From: Haloferax sulfurifontis ATCC BAA-897
GTDB taxonomy: Archaea > Halobacteriota > Halobacteria > Halobacteriales > Haloferacaceae
Assembly: GCF_000337835.1 (NCBI RefSeq)
Contig: NZ_AOLM01000028.1
Location: 186,001 to 250,000 of the forward strand
Length of the DNA stretch: 64,000 bases
Direction of reading: 5' to 3'
This document shows, in pieces, positions 1-8,580 of this stretch (within the stretch, counting starts at the first letter, position 1; every line of letters starts with the position of its first letter). Below the pieces are notes generated by a model. That model did no database searches. It saw only the letters and a list, made by a program, of their open reading frames with translations, and was not told the DNA's origin. The position numbers were made by a program, and so were the translations under genes.

Positions 1-93
1 ATCGACACGGTCGACCGCGACGTGGCCGCCGAACCGTCGGGTGAGGCCGTCTGTGCCTAACGCCGCTTCTTTCGGATCGGTATCTGTCTGCAT
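1..93 (-). CDS. livG: Liv-type ABC transporter ATP-binding protein, N-terminal fragment (cut by left edge)
   Basis: Only the first 31 codons are visible. The ATG is at 91-93 on the minus strand. The residues contain LTRRFGGHVAVDRVD, the pre-Walker A strand found at the start of LivG ATPases of branched-chain amino acid type importers. The Walker motifs lie outside the window. The gene follows the permease gene by 36 bp on the same strand, so it is the expected ATPase of the importer encoded to its right. LivF is probably further left, but this cannot be seen. Confidence 0.75.
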   Translation of the reverse strand, partial: MQTDTDPKEAALGTDGLTRRFGGHVAVDRVD

Positions 94-129
94 AGTTACT
101 GTCTCTCCGGCGGTGTTTCGGAATGCGAC

Positions 130-1257
130 TCAGTCATTGGAACCCCGCTGTCGGAGCGCGTCGATGCCGTTCTGTACGCCGTTCCGGACGTAGCCCCAGA
201 CGCCGTTGCGAGGCGAGAGGAGGATGACGACGACGAAGGCCAACCCGAAGAAAAACCGCCAGTAGCCGAGGACGCCGCTCACTTCGATAGCGCCGACGAC
301 CGGGAGGCCCAGCACCTCGAACGACTGGAGATACTCCTGCACGCCGAACCAGCTGAGCGCGCCGACCAGCGGCCCGAAGAAGAAGTTCGCGCCGCCGAAG
401 ATGGTCATCAAGAGCACCTCCGCGCTGGTCTCCGGGCTGAAGTTCTCGATTGCGGCCCCGTAGTTACTGAGCATGAGCAACGCGCCGGCCAGCGCCGAGA
501 ACGCGCCGGAGATGGTGAACGCCCAGACCTTGTACCGGTTCACCGAGATGCCCATCGCCCGGGCGAGTTCCTCGTTGTCTCGAATCGCTACGAGCGTCTG
601 TCCGAAAGGCGAGCGGATGAGTTGCCAAAGCAGGACCATCGCGACGACGAACACCACGGCCACGAAGTAGTAGTAGTTGGGTTGGAGCCCGAACGCACCG
701 AGCAGGTCTGCGAACCACTGAACGTCGATGACGCGCTGACCTCTGAAACTGCCGATCCATTCGGGCGTCGTGCCCGAACGGAGCCCGTCGGACCCGCCGG
801 TCAGCCCGTACGGGTTGGAGTTCACGATGAAGTGAACGCCCATCGCGAACGCCAGCGTGAGCATCGCGAAGTAAATCTCCCCGTACTGGACGATTATCCG
901 GCAGATTCCGTAGGCGATTGCACCCGAAGCCACGATGGCGACGACCGTCATCAGCGAAAACGGGAGTCCGAACTCGGAGAGGCCGATGGCGGTCACGTAG
1001 ACTCCCGTTCCGAGGAAAATCGCGTGCCCGAACGAGAGGAGTCCGACGTAGCCGAACAGGAGGTTGAACGCCGCGGCGAACAGCATCCAGATGAGGACGG
1101 TCGTCGCGATGTGCGGCGTGCCGAGAACGAGTTCGGAGCCGAGAACCGGGCGAAGCAGGAACGCGACCAACACGATTCCGAGTGGAATCTTGAGGTCGCG
1201 GACCGTGTCCAAACCCACGTCGCTCGTCAGTCGCTTGAGCCGAGCCGTGTAGCTCAT
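130..1257 (-). CDS. livM: Liv-type ABC transporter permease (LivM family)
   Basis: A 375-residue hydrophobic protein with about nine membrane segments and the BPD_transp_2 fold of LivM permeases. The family loop near the C-terminus reads GGANFFFGPLVGA, matching the usual GGxGxxxGPxxGA, and NLLFGYVGLLSFGHA is the conserved early segment. Its ATG overlaps the stop of the upstream livH gene by 4 bp (ATGA), which indicates translational coupling. LivM and LivH together form the channel. The family carries branched-chain amino acids, but also aromatic and other small carboxylates or urea. Neighbouring acyl-CoA genes make a carboxylate substrate more likely here; that is inference. Confidence 0.9.
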   Translation of the reverse strand: MSYTARLKRLTSDVGLDTVRDLKIPLGIVLVAFLLRPVLGSELVLGTPHIATTVLIWMLFAAAFNLLFGYVGLLSFGHAIFLGTGVYVTAIGLSEFGLPFSLMTVVAIVASGAIAYGICRIIVQYGEIYFAMLTLAFAMGVHFIVNSNPYGLTGGSDGLRSGTTPEWIGSFRGQRVIDVQWFADLLGAFGLQPNYYYFVAVVFVVAMVLLWQLIRSPFGQTLVAIRDNEELARAMGISVNRYKVWAFTISGAFSALAGALLMLSNYGAAIENFSPETSAEVLLMTIFGGANFFFGPLVGALSWFGVQEYLQSFEVLGLPVVGAIEVSGVLGYWRFFFGLAFVVVILLSPRNGVWGYVRNGVQNGIDALRQRGSND

Positions 1258-2276
1258 TCGAGTAACCCCTCCTCGCCGAACAGCCCGCGCGGTCGGACCA
1301 AGAGGACGACGAGCATCACGATGTACGGGACGACGCCGCCGATTCCGGCGACGTTGAGCGCGTCAACGCCGGTCACGCTTGCGAGCGCCCGAGCCGTGAC
1401 CGGGAGGATAAACACGCTGACACCGACCAGGAGGCCGCTTACGACGCTCCCAAAGATGCTCCCGACGCCGCCGATGATGACGATGACGAACGCGAGGAGG
1501 ACGAACTCGAATCCCAGCGAGAGGTCCATGCCCGTCTCGGCGCCCCGGAGGACGCCGGCCAGCCCGGCGATGGCGGAGCCGAGAAAGAAGACGATGGTGA
1601 ACCGCATCGGGATGTTGATGCCGATGAACTCGGCCATCTCCCTGTCCTGAAGCCCGGCTCGAATCGTGAGCCCGAAGTCGGTTCGGTACATGAGGCTGTA
1701 GATGCTGACGATGATGAACGCCGCGACGACGACAGTCAGCAGTCGTATCGTCGCAATCTGCCCCACGCCGAGGGGAATCGCGCCCTGTAGCGCCGGCGGG
1801 ATTTCGAACGTGAGCGGCGTTCCGCCCCACCGTGCCCTCGTCGCCTCCTCTATCATCAAGAAGACGCCGAACGTTGCCAGCAGGCCGATAACGGGGTTTT
1901 TCCCGTAGAGTCGTCGGAGGACGCTCACCTCCATCGCGACGCCGAGTACGCCGACGGCAATCGGAACGACGACGAGCGCGGCCCAGAACGACAGCCCCTG
2001 AGTGACGACGATTTCGTAGGCACCGTACGCGCCCAACATGAACAGTCCGCCGTGAGCGAAGTTCACGACGCCGAGGAGACCGAGGATGAGCGCCAGCCCG
2101 AGCGCGATAATCGCCAAGACCATGCCGTAGGCGACGCCCCCGATGAGGTTCTGGACGAACAGGTCGGGGAACACGGCGAAGGTGAGCAAGAACAGCAGGG
2201 CCGACGCGATAACGACACCGACGGCGGGCGTCGAGCGCGACCCGGCTCCGAGTCGCCTGAGTGTAGAGGTAGCCAT
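1254..2276 (-). CDS. livH: Liv-type ABC transporter permease (LivH family)
   Basis: A 340-residue membrane protein of the LivH family. Recognisable segments are the NFAHGGLFMLGAY motif near residues 73-85, and IIGGVGSIFGSVVSG toward the C-terminus, the cytoplasmic loop that contacts the ATPases. It starts 5 bp after the stop of the binding-protein gene and overlaps livM by 4 bp, so binding protein, LivH, LivM and LivG form one operon in the usual order. A short charged N-terminus of about 20 residues precedes the first membrane helix. Confidence 0.9.
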   Translation of the reverse strand: MATSTLRRLGAGSRSTPAVGVVIASALLFLLTFAVFPDLFVQNLIGGVAYGMVLAIIALGLALILGLLGVVNFAHGGLFMLGAYGAYEIVVTQGLSFWAALVVVPIAVGVLGVAMEVSVLRRLYGKNPVIGLLATFGVFLMIEEATRARWGGTPLTFEIPPALQGAIPLGVGQIATIRLLTVVVAAFIIVSIYSLMYRTDFGLTIRAGLQDREMAEFIGINIPMRFTIVFFLGSAIAGLAGVLRGAETGMDLSLGFEFVLLAFVIVIIGGVGSIFGSVVSGLLVGVSVFILPVTARALASVTGVDALNVAGIGGVVPYIVMLVVLLVRPRGLFGEEGLLE

Positions 2277-2281
2277 CTCAG

Positions 2282-3541
2282 TTAGAGCTCACACTCGTCG
2301 CTCGGTTCGGGCGACGCGTCGTCTCCGCTCATCGTGTCCGCGACGTCGAACCAGACCTTGTTCGGGTCGTTCTGCTGTTCTTCGACCGGACGACCGGACG
2401 TCATGTGGGTCGGCTGGACCAACTGGTGGTCGCCCTCGCGCCAGTAGATGGTGTCAGCGGAGGGCTGGAGGTCGTAAATGGTCTGGTTTTCGACCTCGTG
2501 TCCGGAGAGTTCGTCTCGGATGGCCGCGCCTTCGAGAGAGTCCGCGCGAACCGCGGCGCGGACGAGTTGGTCCACGGAGACGTACCCCATGTAGTGACGG
2601 ACGAACGGGTCGTGGTCCGAGATCTCGCCGACCTCTTGGAGCCAGTCTTCCGGGACGTCGAGCGACGGGCTCCAGCCCTGACTGTTCACGTCCAAGAGCG
2701 CCGCGGCCTCCGGGTCGATGCCCCAGAGCCCGACGTCTTCGGTCTGGTGCATCATAAACGAGTAGTCGTCCTGCATCTCGCGGCTGAGTATCTGACTGGT
2801 CGAGGCCCGCTGGTCTAACCCCGCGACGAGTAACGCGATGCCGCCGGCGTCGGAGTTCGCCGCGCTGTTGAGGTAAGGGTTGTACTCCTGTGTGGGGAAC
2901 GGGACTGCCTGACTGCCGACGACGTTGGCCCCCTCGGCTTCGAGCGCCTCGGAGTAGGCCTCGAAGGCCGTCTGCCCCCAGGTGTAGTCCGAGTACAGGA
3001 TGTACCAGTCGTCTTCGAGGTCGGCCATCGCCGGCGCGACCGGCCCCAACTGCATTGTATTCGACATGTACGTGCTGAACATATACGGCGCACACTGCGA
3101 GCCCGTGATATCGTCGGACCCGCCGTGCACGCAGACGGGGACCTGGTTCTCCGACCCCCACGCCCCGACGGCGATGCCGACCGCGGAACTGACGCCGCCG
3201 AACGCCATGTGTGCGCCGTCGTCGACGACCATCCCCTCGATTTGACTCACCGCCTCGTTCGGGTCGGCGGCGGAGTCGCCGGTGATGATCTCGATGGAGA
3301 CGTCGAACTCCTCTTCCAGATGTCGGGCGGCGAGCATCCCCCCGTCTCGTTCCGCCTCCCCATACGGGGCAAACGCCCCGCTCAGCGCCGTCGGACACGC
3401 AATCGTAATCTCCTCGCCGATGCCGCCACCGCCGCCGCCGCCCGAACCGCCGGTGCCGGTACACCCTGCGAGCCCCGAAGACGCGACGGCCGCTCCTGCC
3501 CCGGCTACTTTGACGAACTCCCGTCTGCTAAATGATCTCAT
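2282..3541 (-). CDS. Liv-type substrate-binding lipoprotein (Tat-exported)
   Basis: A 419-residue type-1 periplasmic binding-protein fold (Peripla_BP_6 family). The N-terminus is a Tat signal with twin arginines at residues 6-7 and a lipobox LAGC ending at Cys27, followed by a glycine-rich linker typical of membrane-anchored haloarchaeal binding proteins. The mature part opens with EITIACPTALSGAFAPYGEAERDGGMLAA, the usual LivK/AmiC ligand-domain start. It is the first gene of the liv operon and is transcribed away from the acyl-CoA genes across a 358-bp divergent promoter region. The ligand is not known; AmiC- or LivK-like substrates, short amides or carboxylates are all possible. Confidence 0.88.
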   Translation of the reverse strand: MRSFSRREFVKVAGAGAAVASSGLAGCTGTGGSGGGGGGGIGEEITIACPTALSGAFAPYGEAERDGGMLAARHLEEEFDVSIEIITGDSAADPNEAVSQIEGMVVDDGAHMAFGGVSSAVGIAVGAWGSENQVPVCVHGGSDDITGSQCAPYMFSTYMSNTMQLGPVAPAMADLEDDWYILYSDYTWGQTAFEAYSEALEAEGANVVGSQAVPFPTQEYNPYLNSAANSDAGGIALLVAGLDQRASTSQILSREMQDDYSFMMHQTEDVGLWGIDPEAAALLDVNSQGWSPSLDVPEDWLQEVGEISDHDPFVRHYMGYVSVDQLVRAAVRADSLEGAAIRDELSGHEVENQTIYDLQPSADTIYWREGDHQLVQPTHMTSGRPVEEQQNDPNKVWFDVADTMSGDDASPEPSDECEL

Positions 3542-3567
3542 GGTCCAATCAGTACTTGAATCACGGA

Positions 3568-3576
3568 GTTATATCC
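3568..3576 (-). promoter_or_regulatory. TATA element of the liv operon
   Basis: On the minus strand the sequence GGATATAAC lies 27-35 nt before the ATG at 3541, the spacing expected for a leaderless or nearly leaderless archaeal transcript. An A-rich BRE-like stretch (CGAAAA) precedes it. The rest of the 3542-3899 gap contains no gene. Confidence 0.55.
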
Positions 3577-3796
3577 TTTTCGATGGTTAGGAATATTCGG
3601 ACGAGGTTAACAGTTGAAAGCCTCCTCGGCGTAGACTGTACAGTCGCTCTCGCGCGGACGCGGTGTCGCATCGGAGTCGGGAAGGTTGAGCACGTCGAGG
3701 ACCGACCGTCGCACGACAGTCCGAGATACCGACGGTTTCGGTGGGAGGGCCCGCGGCGAGTGTCCCCGGTTTCGGTAGCTCGATTTCCAATGTGTG

Positions 3797-3815
3797 TTAT
3801 ACATCGCATATTCGC
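3797..3815. promoter_or_regulatory. Possible operator: TATACATC...ATATTCG motif
   Basis: The sequence TTATACATCGCATATTCGC lies about 85-100 bp before the fusion gene at 3900. It resembles the element before the SDR gene at 12443-12465 (TATACATC, then ATATTCG). Shared motifs in front of two genes of the same catabolic set suggest a common regulator. No regulator gene lies next to this cluster inside the window. Confidence 0.3.
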
Positions 3816-3899
3816 ATCTATCGTACTATCGAATCAGAGTAGAGCTAACAGTATGTATTCTTCCCGCAACATTGAATAGGCGGGTTAAGTACAGTATAG

Positions 3900-5849
3900 A
3901 TGATGCACGAGAACGACATAGAGCGAGTCGCAGTCCTCGGAGCCGGCAGTATGGGCCACGGCATCGCAGAGGTGGCCGCGATTGCCGGGTACGAGGTCTC
4001 ACTCCGAGACATCGAACAGGAGTTCGTGGACAACGGACTCGAGAGCATCGAGTGGAGTCTCGAAAAGCTCGCCGAGAAGCGTCAGATAGACGAGTCGGCG
4101 GAGGACGTCTTCTCCCGCGTCAGCGGGTTCGTGGACCTCGAACGCGCGGTCGAGGACGCGGACCTCGTCGTAGAGGCGGTTCCGGAGAAGATGGAGCTGA
4201 AGCGGGACACGTTCTCGGAAGTCGACCGGTACGCGCCCGACCACGCGATTCTCGCGAGCAACACGTCGGGGCTCTCGATAACGGAGATGGCGAACTCCAC
4301 CGACCGACCCGAACAGGTCGTCGGGACTCACTACTTCAACCCGCCGGTGAAGATGTCGCTCGTCGAGGTCGTCCACGGCGAACAGACGAGCGAGGAGACG
4401 GTCGAAGCGATGCACACCTACGTCGAGTCCATCGGGAAGACGCCGATAGACGTCAGGAAAGACGTCCACGGATTCGTCGTGAACAACGTGCTCGTCCCGT
4501 TCATGGGAGAGGCGGCGTGGATGCTCGACGAGGGCGCGTGTACGGTCGAACAGGCGGACGCGGCGATGGTCTTCCAGCGCGGCTATCCGATGGGTCCGTT
4601 CGAACTCAACGATTACAGCGGTATCGACATCGGGTACGACTTCATCGACAGTTCCGCGTTCGACGTGCCCCCGCCGATTGCGGAGATGGTCGAAGGTGAG
4701 ACGCTCGGCCGGAAGACGGGGTCGGGCTTCTACGAGTACGACGACGGCGACGGACCGACGTACGGCCCCGACGACGCCGGCGAGTTCGACACCCTCCGCA
4801 TCGAAGCGCGGATGATAAACGAAGCCGCCAAGTTAGTCGGGGGCGGCGTCGCCACGCCGGAGGACATCGACCTCGGCGTCCGCCTCGGTGGACGGTTCCC
4901 GCTCGGGACCTGCCGTGTCGGCGACAAAATCGGTCTCGACGCCGTGCTCGAAAAGCTCGAATCGCTTCACGAAGCGACCGGAGCGGAGCGGTATCGACCC
5001 GCCGAGCACCTCCGAGAGCTCGTCGAAAACGGCGACACCGGCGAGGTCGCCGGCAAGGGGTTCTACGACTACACGGGGGAGTGGCCGTATCAGTTCCTCA
5101 ACGTCGACCTCGACGAACGGGCCGTGCTCTCCATCGAGTTCGACCGCACCGAGCGCCTGAACTCGTTCTCCGAAGAGATGTTCGCCGAGGTCGACCGCGC
5201 GCTGTCGACCGCGGACACCGACGAGGTCTCGTGCGTGGTGTTCACCGGGGCCGGCGACCGCGCGTTCTCGGCCGGCGCGGACATCACGGGCTTTCTCACC
5301 AACGCCCCGACCGAGATTATGGACGTCGAGCAGTCCATCGAGCGCATCTACAACTTCGACCGACCGACGGTCGCGGCAATCGACGGCTTCTGTCTCGGCG
5401 CCGGCCTCGAACTCATGCTGGCGTGCGACATTCGGATTGCGACCGAGAACTCGACGTTCGGGAGCCCGGAAATCGACCTCGGGTTGATTCCCGGCGGCGG
5501 CGGCACCCAGCGACTCACCCGGCTCGTCGGGGAGCCGCGCGCGAAGGAACTGGTCTTCCGCGGGAACCACATCCCGGCCGAGCAGGCCGCCGACTGGGGG
5601 ATTGTCAACCGGGCCGTCTCGCCCGACGAGTTCGACGACACCGTCGACGCGTTCGTCGACGACATCGCGGCCGGGCCGAAGACGGCGCTCAAGGTCGCAA
5701 AGCAGGTCATAAACGAGGGACAGGACGCCAGCCTCGACGCCGGACTGAAGTTGGAGAGCCAAGGGTTCGGACTCCTCACCAGCACCGACGACGTCGTCGA
5801 GGGCGTCCAGGCGTTCCGAAACGACCGCCAGCCGAACTTCGAGGACTGA
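3900..5849 (+). CDS. 3-hydroxyacyl-CoA dehydrogenase / enoyl-CoA hydratase fusion
   Basis: A 649-residue two-enzyme protein of beta-oxidation. Residues 1-185 are the NAD-binding Rossmann domain (VLGAGSMGHGIAE, residues 12-24), with the catalytic dyad His144 (GTHYFNPP) and Glu156 (LVEVV). Two C-terminal 3HCDH domains follow (about 186-395), ending in the GKGFYDY motif. Residues about 398-649 are a crotonase domain with oxyanion-hole segment FSAGADI and both catalytic glutamates of hydratases, Glu504 (GAGLELM) and Glu524 (SPEIDLG). It hydrates a 2-enoyl-CoA and oxidises the 3-hydroxyacyl-CoA. The dehydrogenase-first order is the archaeal arrangement, reversed relative to E. coli FadB. Two ATGs stand in tandem (3900, 3903). 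The thiolase gene begins 2 bp after the stop. Confidence 0.93.
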   Translation: MMHENDIERVAVLGAGSMGHGIAEVAAIAGYEVSLRDIEQEFVDNGLESIEWSLEKLAEKRQIDESAEDVFSRVSGFVDLERAVEDADLVVEAVPEKMELKRDTFSEVDRYAPDHAILASNTSGLSITEMANSTDRPEQVVGTHYFNPPVKMSLVEVVHGEQTSEETVEAMHTYVESIGKTPIDVRKDVHGFVVNNVLVPFMGEAAWMLDEGACTVEQADAAMVFQRGYPMGPFELNDYSGIDIGYDFIDSSAFDVPPPIAEMVEGETLGRKTGSGFYEYDDGDGPTYGPDDAGEFDTLRIEARMINEAAKLVGGGVATPEDIDLGVRLGGRFPLGTCRVGDKIGLDAVLEKLESLHEATGAERYRPAEHLRELVENGDTGEVAGKGFYDYTGEWPYQFLNVDLDERAVLSIEFDRTERLNSFSEEMFAEVDRALSTADTDEVSCVVFTGAGDRAFSAGADITGFLTNAPTEIMDVEQSIERIYNFDRPTVAAIDGFCLGAGLELMLACDIRIATENSTFGSPEIDLGLIPGGGGTQRLTRLVGEPRAKELVFRGNHIPAEQAADWGIVNRAVSPDEFDDTVDAFVDDIAAGPKTALKVAKQVINEGQDASLDAGLKLESQGFGLLTSTDDVVEGVQAFRNDRQPNFED

Positions 5850-5851
5850 CG

Positions 5852-7048
5852 ATGCCGCAGAACGCGGCCATCGTCGGCGGTGGCACGACCGAGTGGGGCG
5901 CACGCGACGCGACGTGGAAAGACCTCGCGCAGGAGGCCGGCAAGGCGACTTTCGACGATGTCGACGGCATCGAACCGGACGACGTCGAGGGACTGTTCGT
6001 CGGCGCCGTCCAGCCCGAGCGATTCGCGTTCCAGAGCCACGTCGCCCCGCTCACCGCGGAACTGCTGGGCATCAACGCCAACAAGATGATTGCGCGGACG
6101 GAGCTGGCGTGCGCCAGCGGGCAGGCCGCGCTCCGATACGCGTGGCTGGCGATTGCCGCGGGGCAACTGGACGTCGCGCTCGTCCTCGGCGTCGAGAAGA
6201 TGAACCTCGGAAAGGAGTACATGCCCGAGATGCAGTCGAACATGACGAACGTCCTCGACAGGGAGTTCGACGGCGTCAACGGGCTCAACGGGCCGTCCCA
6301 CTTCGCGCAGTTCGCACAGCGGCACATGCACGAACACGGGACGACGCGCGAACAGCTCGCGATGGTGAGCGTCAAGAACAAAAACCACGCCGCCGAGACC
6401 GACTTCGCGCAGTACAGAAAGAGGGTCGATGTCGACGACGTGCTCGATTCGTATCCGATTGCGCCCCCGCTGAACCTGCTCGACTGCAGTGGGATTACCG
6501 ACGGCGCGACCGGACTCCTGCTCGTCAGCGAGGAGAAGGCCGACGAACTCGGGGCCGAGACCGCCGCGTACATCACTGGAAGCGGCCAGTCCTGTATGGC
6601 GGGGAACTCCATCAACAACCTCCCGTCGATGACGACGTGGCCGCAGGCCCGCGAGGCCTCGCAGGAGGCCTACGAACAGGCCGGCATCGACGACCCGCTT
6701 CGGGACATCGACGTCGCGGAAGTCCACGACTGCTTTTCGATTAGCGAGATAATCGAGTACGAACAACTCGGCTTCTGCGAGCCCGGAGAGGGCGGGCAGT
6801 TCGTCGAAGACGGGCGGAGTCAACTGGACGGCGACGTCGCGGTCAACCCCCGCGGCGGACTACTCGGCTGTGGACACCCGCTCGGTGCGACCGGCGTCTC
6901 GCAGGCACTGGAAATCTACCGCCAGTTCGCCGGCGCGGTGCCGTCCGCCCGCGCCGTCGCGGGCGACCCGGAGACGGGGCTGATTCACAACCTCAGCGGG
7001 AGCGGCTCAGTGCACAGCGTCATGACGCTCGCGAGGGACCCACAATGA
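5852..7048 (+). CDS. Thiolase (SCP-x / non-specific lipid-transfer type)
   Basis: A 398-residue thiolase-fold protein. The nucleophile is Cys87 in ELACASGQAAL; His292 (EVHDCFS) and His342 (GCGHPLGATG) are the other catalytic positions. The C-terminal CxGG loop of classical thiolases is replaced by NLSGSGS, as in the SCP-x subgroup. It would cleave a 3-ketoacyl-CoA, possibly branched or bulky, with CoA. The ATG at 5852 directly follows the fusion gene. The stop overlaps the next ATG by 4 bp (ATGA), so it is coupled to the DUF35 protein. Archaeal thiolases of this type usually work in complex with such a DUF35 partner. Confidence 0.9.
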   Translation: MPQNAAIVGGGTTEWGARDATWKDLAQEAGKATFDDVDGIEPDDVEGLFVGAVQPERFAFQSHVAPLTAELLGINANKMIARTELACASGQAALRYAWLAIAAGQLDVALVLGVEKMNLGKEYMPEMQSNMTNVLDREFDGVNGLNGPSHFAQFAQRHMHEHGTTREQLAMVSVKNKNHAAETDFAQYRKRVDVDDVLDSYPIAPPLNLLDCSGITDGATGLLLVSEEKADELGAETAAYITGSGQSCMAGNSINNLPSMTTWPQAREASQEAYEQAGIDDPLRDIDVAEVHDCFSISEIIEYEQLGFCEPGEGGQFVEDGRSQLDGDVAVNPRGGLLGCGHPLGATGVSQALEIYRQFAGAVPSARAVAGDPETGLIHNLSGSGSVHSVMTLARDPQ

Positions 7049-7560
7049 GCGACCACCAATCGAACGACGAGACCGTACTGCCAGACGGCGGCGACGTGCC
7101 GCGGGAGACCGTCTCGATTCCGACCGAAATCGAACTGCCGCGACTCCTCGATTTCTACGAGCTACAGGACCCCGAACACACGCAGATTCACGAGTTCTAC
7201 GAGAACCTCCGCGACGGCCGGTTCACGACCACGGAGTGTCGGGAGTGCGGCGAGCTACACTTCCCGCCGCGTATCGTCTGTCCCGAATGTACGAGCGACG
7301 ACCTCGAATACGTCGACCTCCCGCACGAAGGCGAGATGTACTCCTTTACCGAGGTGCGCGGAACGTCCGCAATCGGGATGAACGGGGACACGCCGTTCGT
7401 CGCCGGCGTCGTCGACCTCGGCCCGATTCGACTCTCGGCGCGGGTCGACGACGCGTCGTACGAGGACCTCGAAATCGGGAGCGCGGTCCGGCTCAAAATC
7501 GTCGAGGTAGACGGCCCGACCGACCAAGACCGGGTCTTCTATCGGTTCACGCCCGTCTAG
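7045..7560 (+). CDS. DUF35 zinc-ribbon / OB-fold protein, thiolase partner
   Basis: A 171-residue protein with a rubredoxin-like zinc ribbon (Cys65, Cys68, Cys79, Cys82) followed by an OB-fold from about residue 90. An N-terminal helical stretch (EHTQIHEFYENLRDG) precedes the ribbon. Family members form complexes with thiolases and HMG-CoA synthases in archaea and are thought to bind or shuttle CoA. It overlaps the thiolase gene by 4 bp, which strongly supports a joint complex. It is the last gene of the 3900-7560 operon. Confidence 0.9.
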   Translation: MSDHQSNDETVLPDGGDVPRETVSIPTEIELPRLLDFYELQDPEHTQIHEFYENLRDGRFTTTECRECGELHFPPRIVCPECTSDDLEYVDLPHEGEMYSFTEVRGTSAIGMNGDTPFVAGVVDLGPIRLSARVDDASYEDLEIGSAVRLKIVEVDGPTDQDRVFYRFTPV

Positions 7561-7691
7561 CGGGCGGTCGGATCTCCCGGTCGTCGGTCGGGACGGTCGG
7601 GGCAGTCGGGGCGACGAAGGTCACGAGGCTTGTTTTAACGCCGAGTTCGACTCGAAGCGTCCCCGCCGGGTCGGTCTCCGTGCAGTCCAGT

Positions 7692-8579
7692 CTACGTTCG
7701 GTCGACGAACGCGACGACGGCGTCGGCGAGTTCCTCGGGGGCGTCTTCCTGAAGGTAGTGTCCGGCGTCGGAGAGCCAGACGTCGGGCTGGCGACCGGCC
7801 GTTGGAAGCAGGTCGCGGAGTTCGTCCCGCGCGTAGTGAGTAATCGGGTCGCCGTCCGAAAAGAGGACGAACGCCGGCTTCCGCCACTCGCTCAGGGCGT
7901 CGCGGGCGGCGGCGGTCAGCGCCGAGCCGTCACCGCCCCCGCGACGAGGGACGAGGTCCGGCCACGCGTAGGCACCCGCCTTCTCGGAATCGCTTCGATA
8001 GGGGGCGTCGTACGCGGCCGCCTCGGCGTCTGAGAGACCGCGTTTCGTGCCGTTCCGAACGAGTCGTCCGACGTCGAGTTCGTCGGTCGATTCGACGAAC
8101 TCGTGAAAGCGGTGCCACTCCGGAGACATCGTCTGGTCACCCGACGGGAGGTCGGTGTTCATCGGAACGAGGCGGGCGAAGCGCTCGGGGTGGTTCGCCG
8201 CGGCGGTCAGCCCGATGGCGCCGCCCCAGTCCTGACAGAGGAGGGTGACGTCGGTGAGGTCGAGCGCTTCGAGAAACGACACGAGCGCGTCGTAGTGGAG
8301 CCGAAAATCGTACTCGTCGCGTTCGGTGTACTTGTCCGACCGGCCGAAGCCGATGGCGTCCGGAACGATGACTCGCCCGCGGTCCGCGAGGCGGTCGACC
8401 AGCCCGCGGTACAGATATCCCCACGTCGGCTCGCCGTGGAGGCAGAGAAACGTCTCCGCCCCGTCGCCGGCGACGTCGACGTAGGCCATCTCGGGGTCGC
8501 CGACCGAGACGCGCCGGACCGGGTAGTCGTACCCCGGAAGGCCGTCGAACCGCGCGTCCGGCGTCGAGACGAGCGGCAC
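7692..8579 (-). CDS. Alpha/beta hydrolase, haloalkane dehalogenase-like
   Basis: A 295-residue alpha/beta hydrolase. Motifs fit haloalkane dehalogenases of the DhlA subgroup: HGEPTWGYLYR oxyanion segment (48-58), nucleophile elbow LLCQDWGG with Asp117 followed by Trp118 (a halide-binding position in dehalogenases), acid Asp244 and base His274 (DAGHYLQED). Esterases have Ser in the elbow, and fluoroacetate dehalogenases and epoxide hydrolases also use Asp, so the halogenated substrate is unproven. The start codon is GTG at 8579, one base after the stop of the acyl-CoA ligase gene, so the two are cotranscribed. The hydrolase may release or prepare the acid that the ligase activates. Confidence 0.8.
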   Translation of the reverse strand: MPLVSTPDARFDGLPGYDYPVRRVSVGDPEMAYVDVAGDGAETFLCLHGEPTWGYLYRGLVDRLADRGRVIVPDAIGFGRSDKYTERDEYDFRLHYDALVSFLEALDLTDVTLLCQDWGGAIGLTAAANHPERFARLVPMNTDLPSGDQTMSPEWHRFHEFVESTDELDVGRLVRNGTKRGLSDAEAAAYDAPYRSDSEKAGAYAWPDLVPRRGGGDGSALTAAARDALSEWRKPAFVLFSDGDPITHYARDELRDLLPTAGRQPDVWLSDAGHYLQEDAPEELADAVVAFVDRT

Positions 8580-8580
8580 G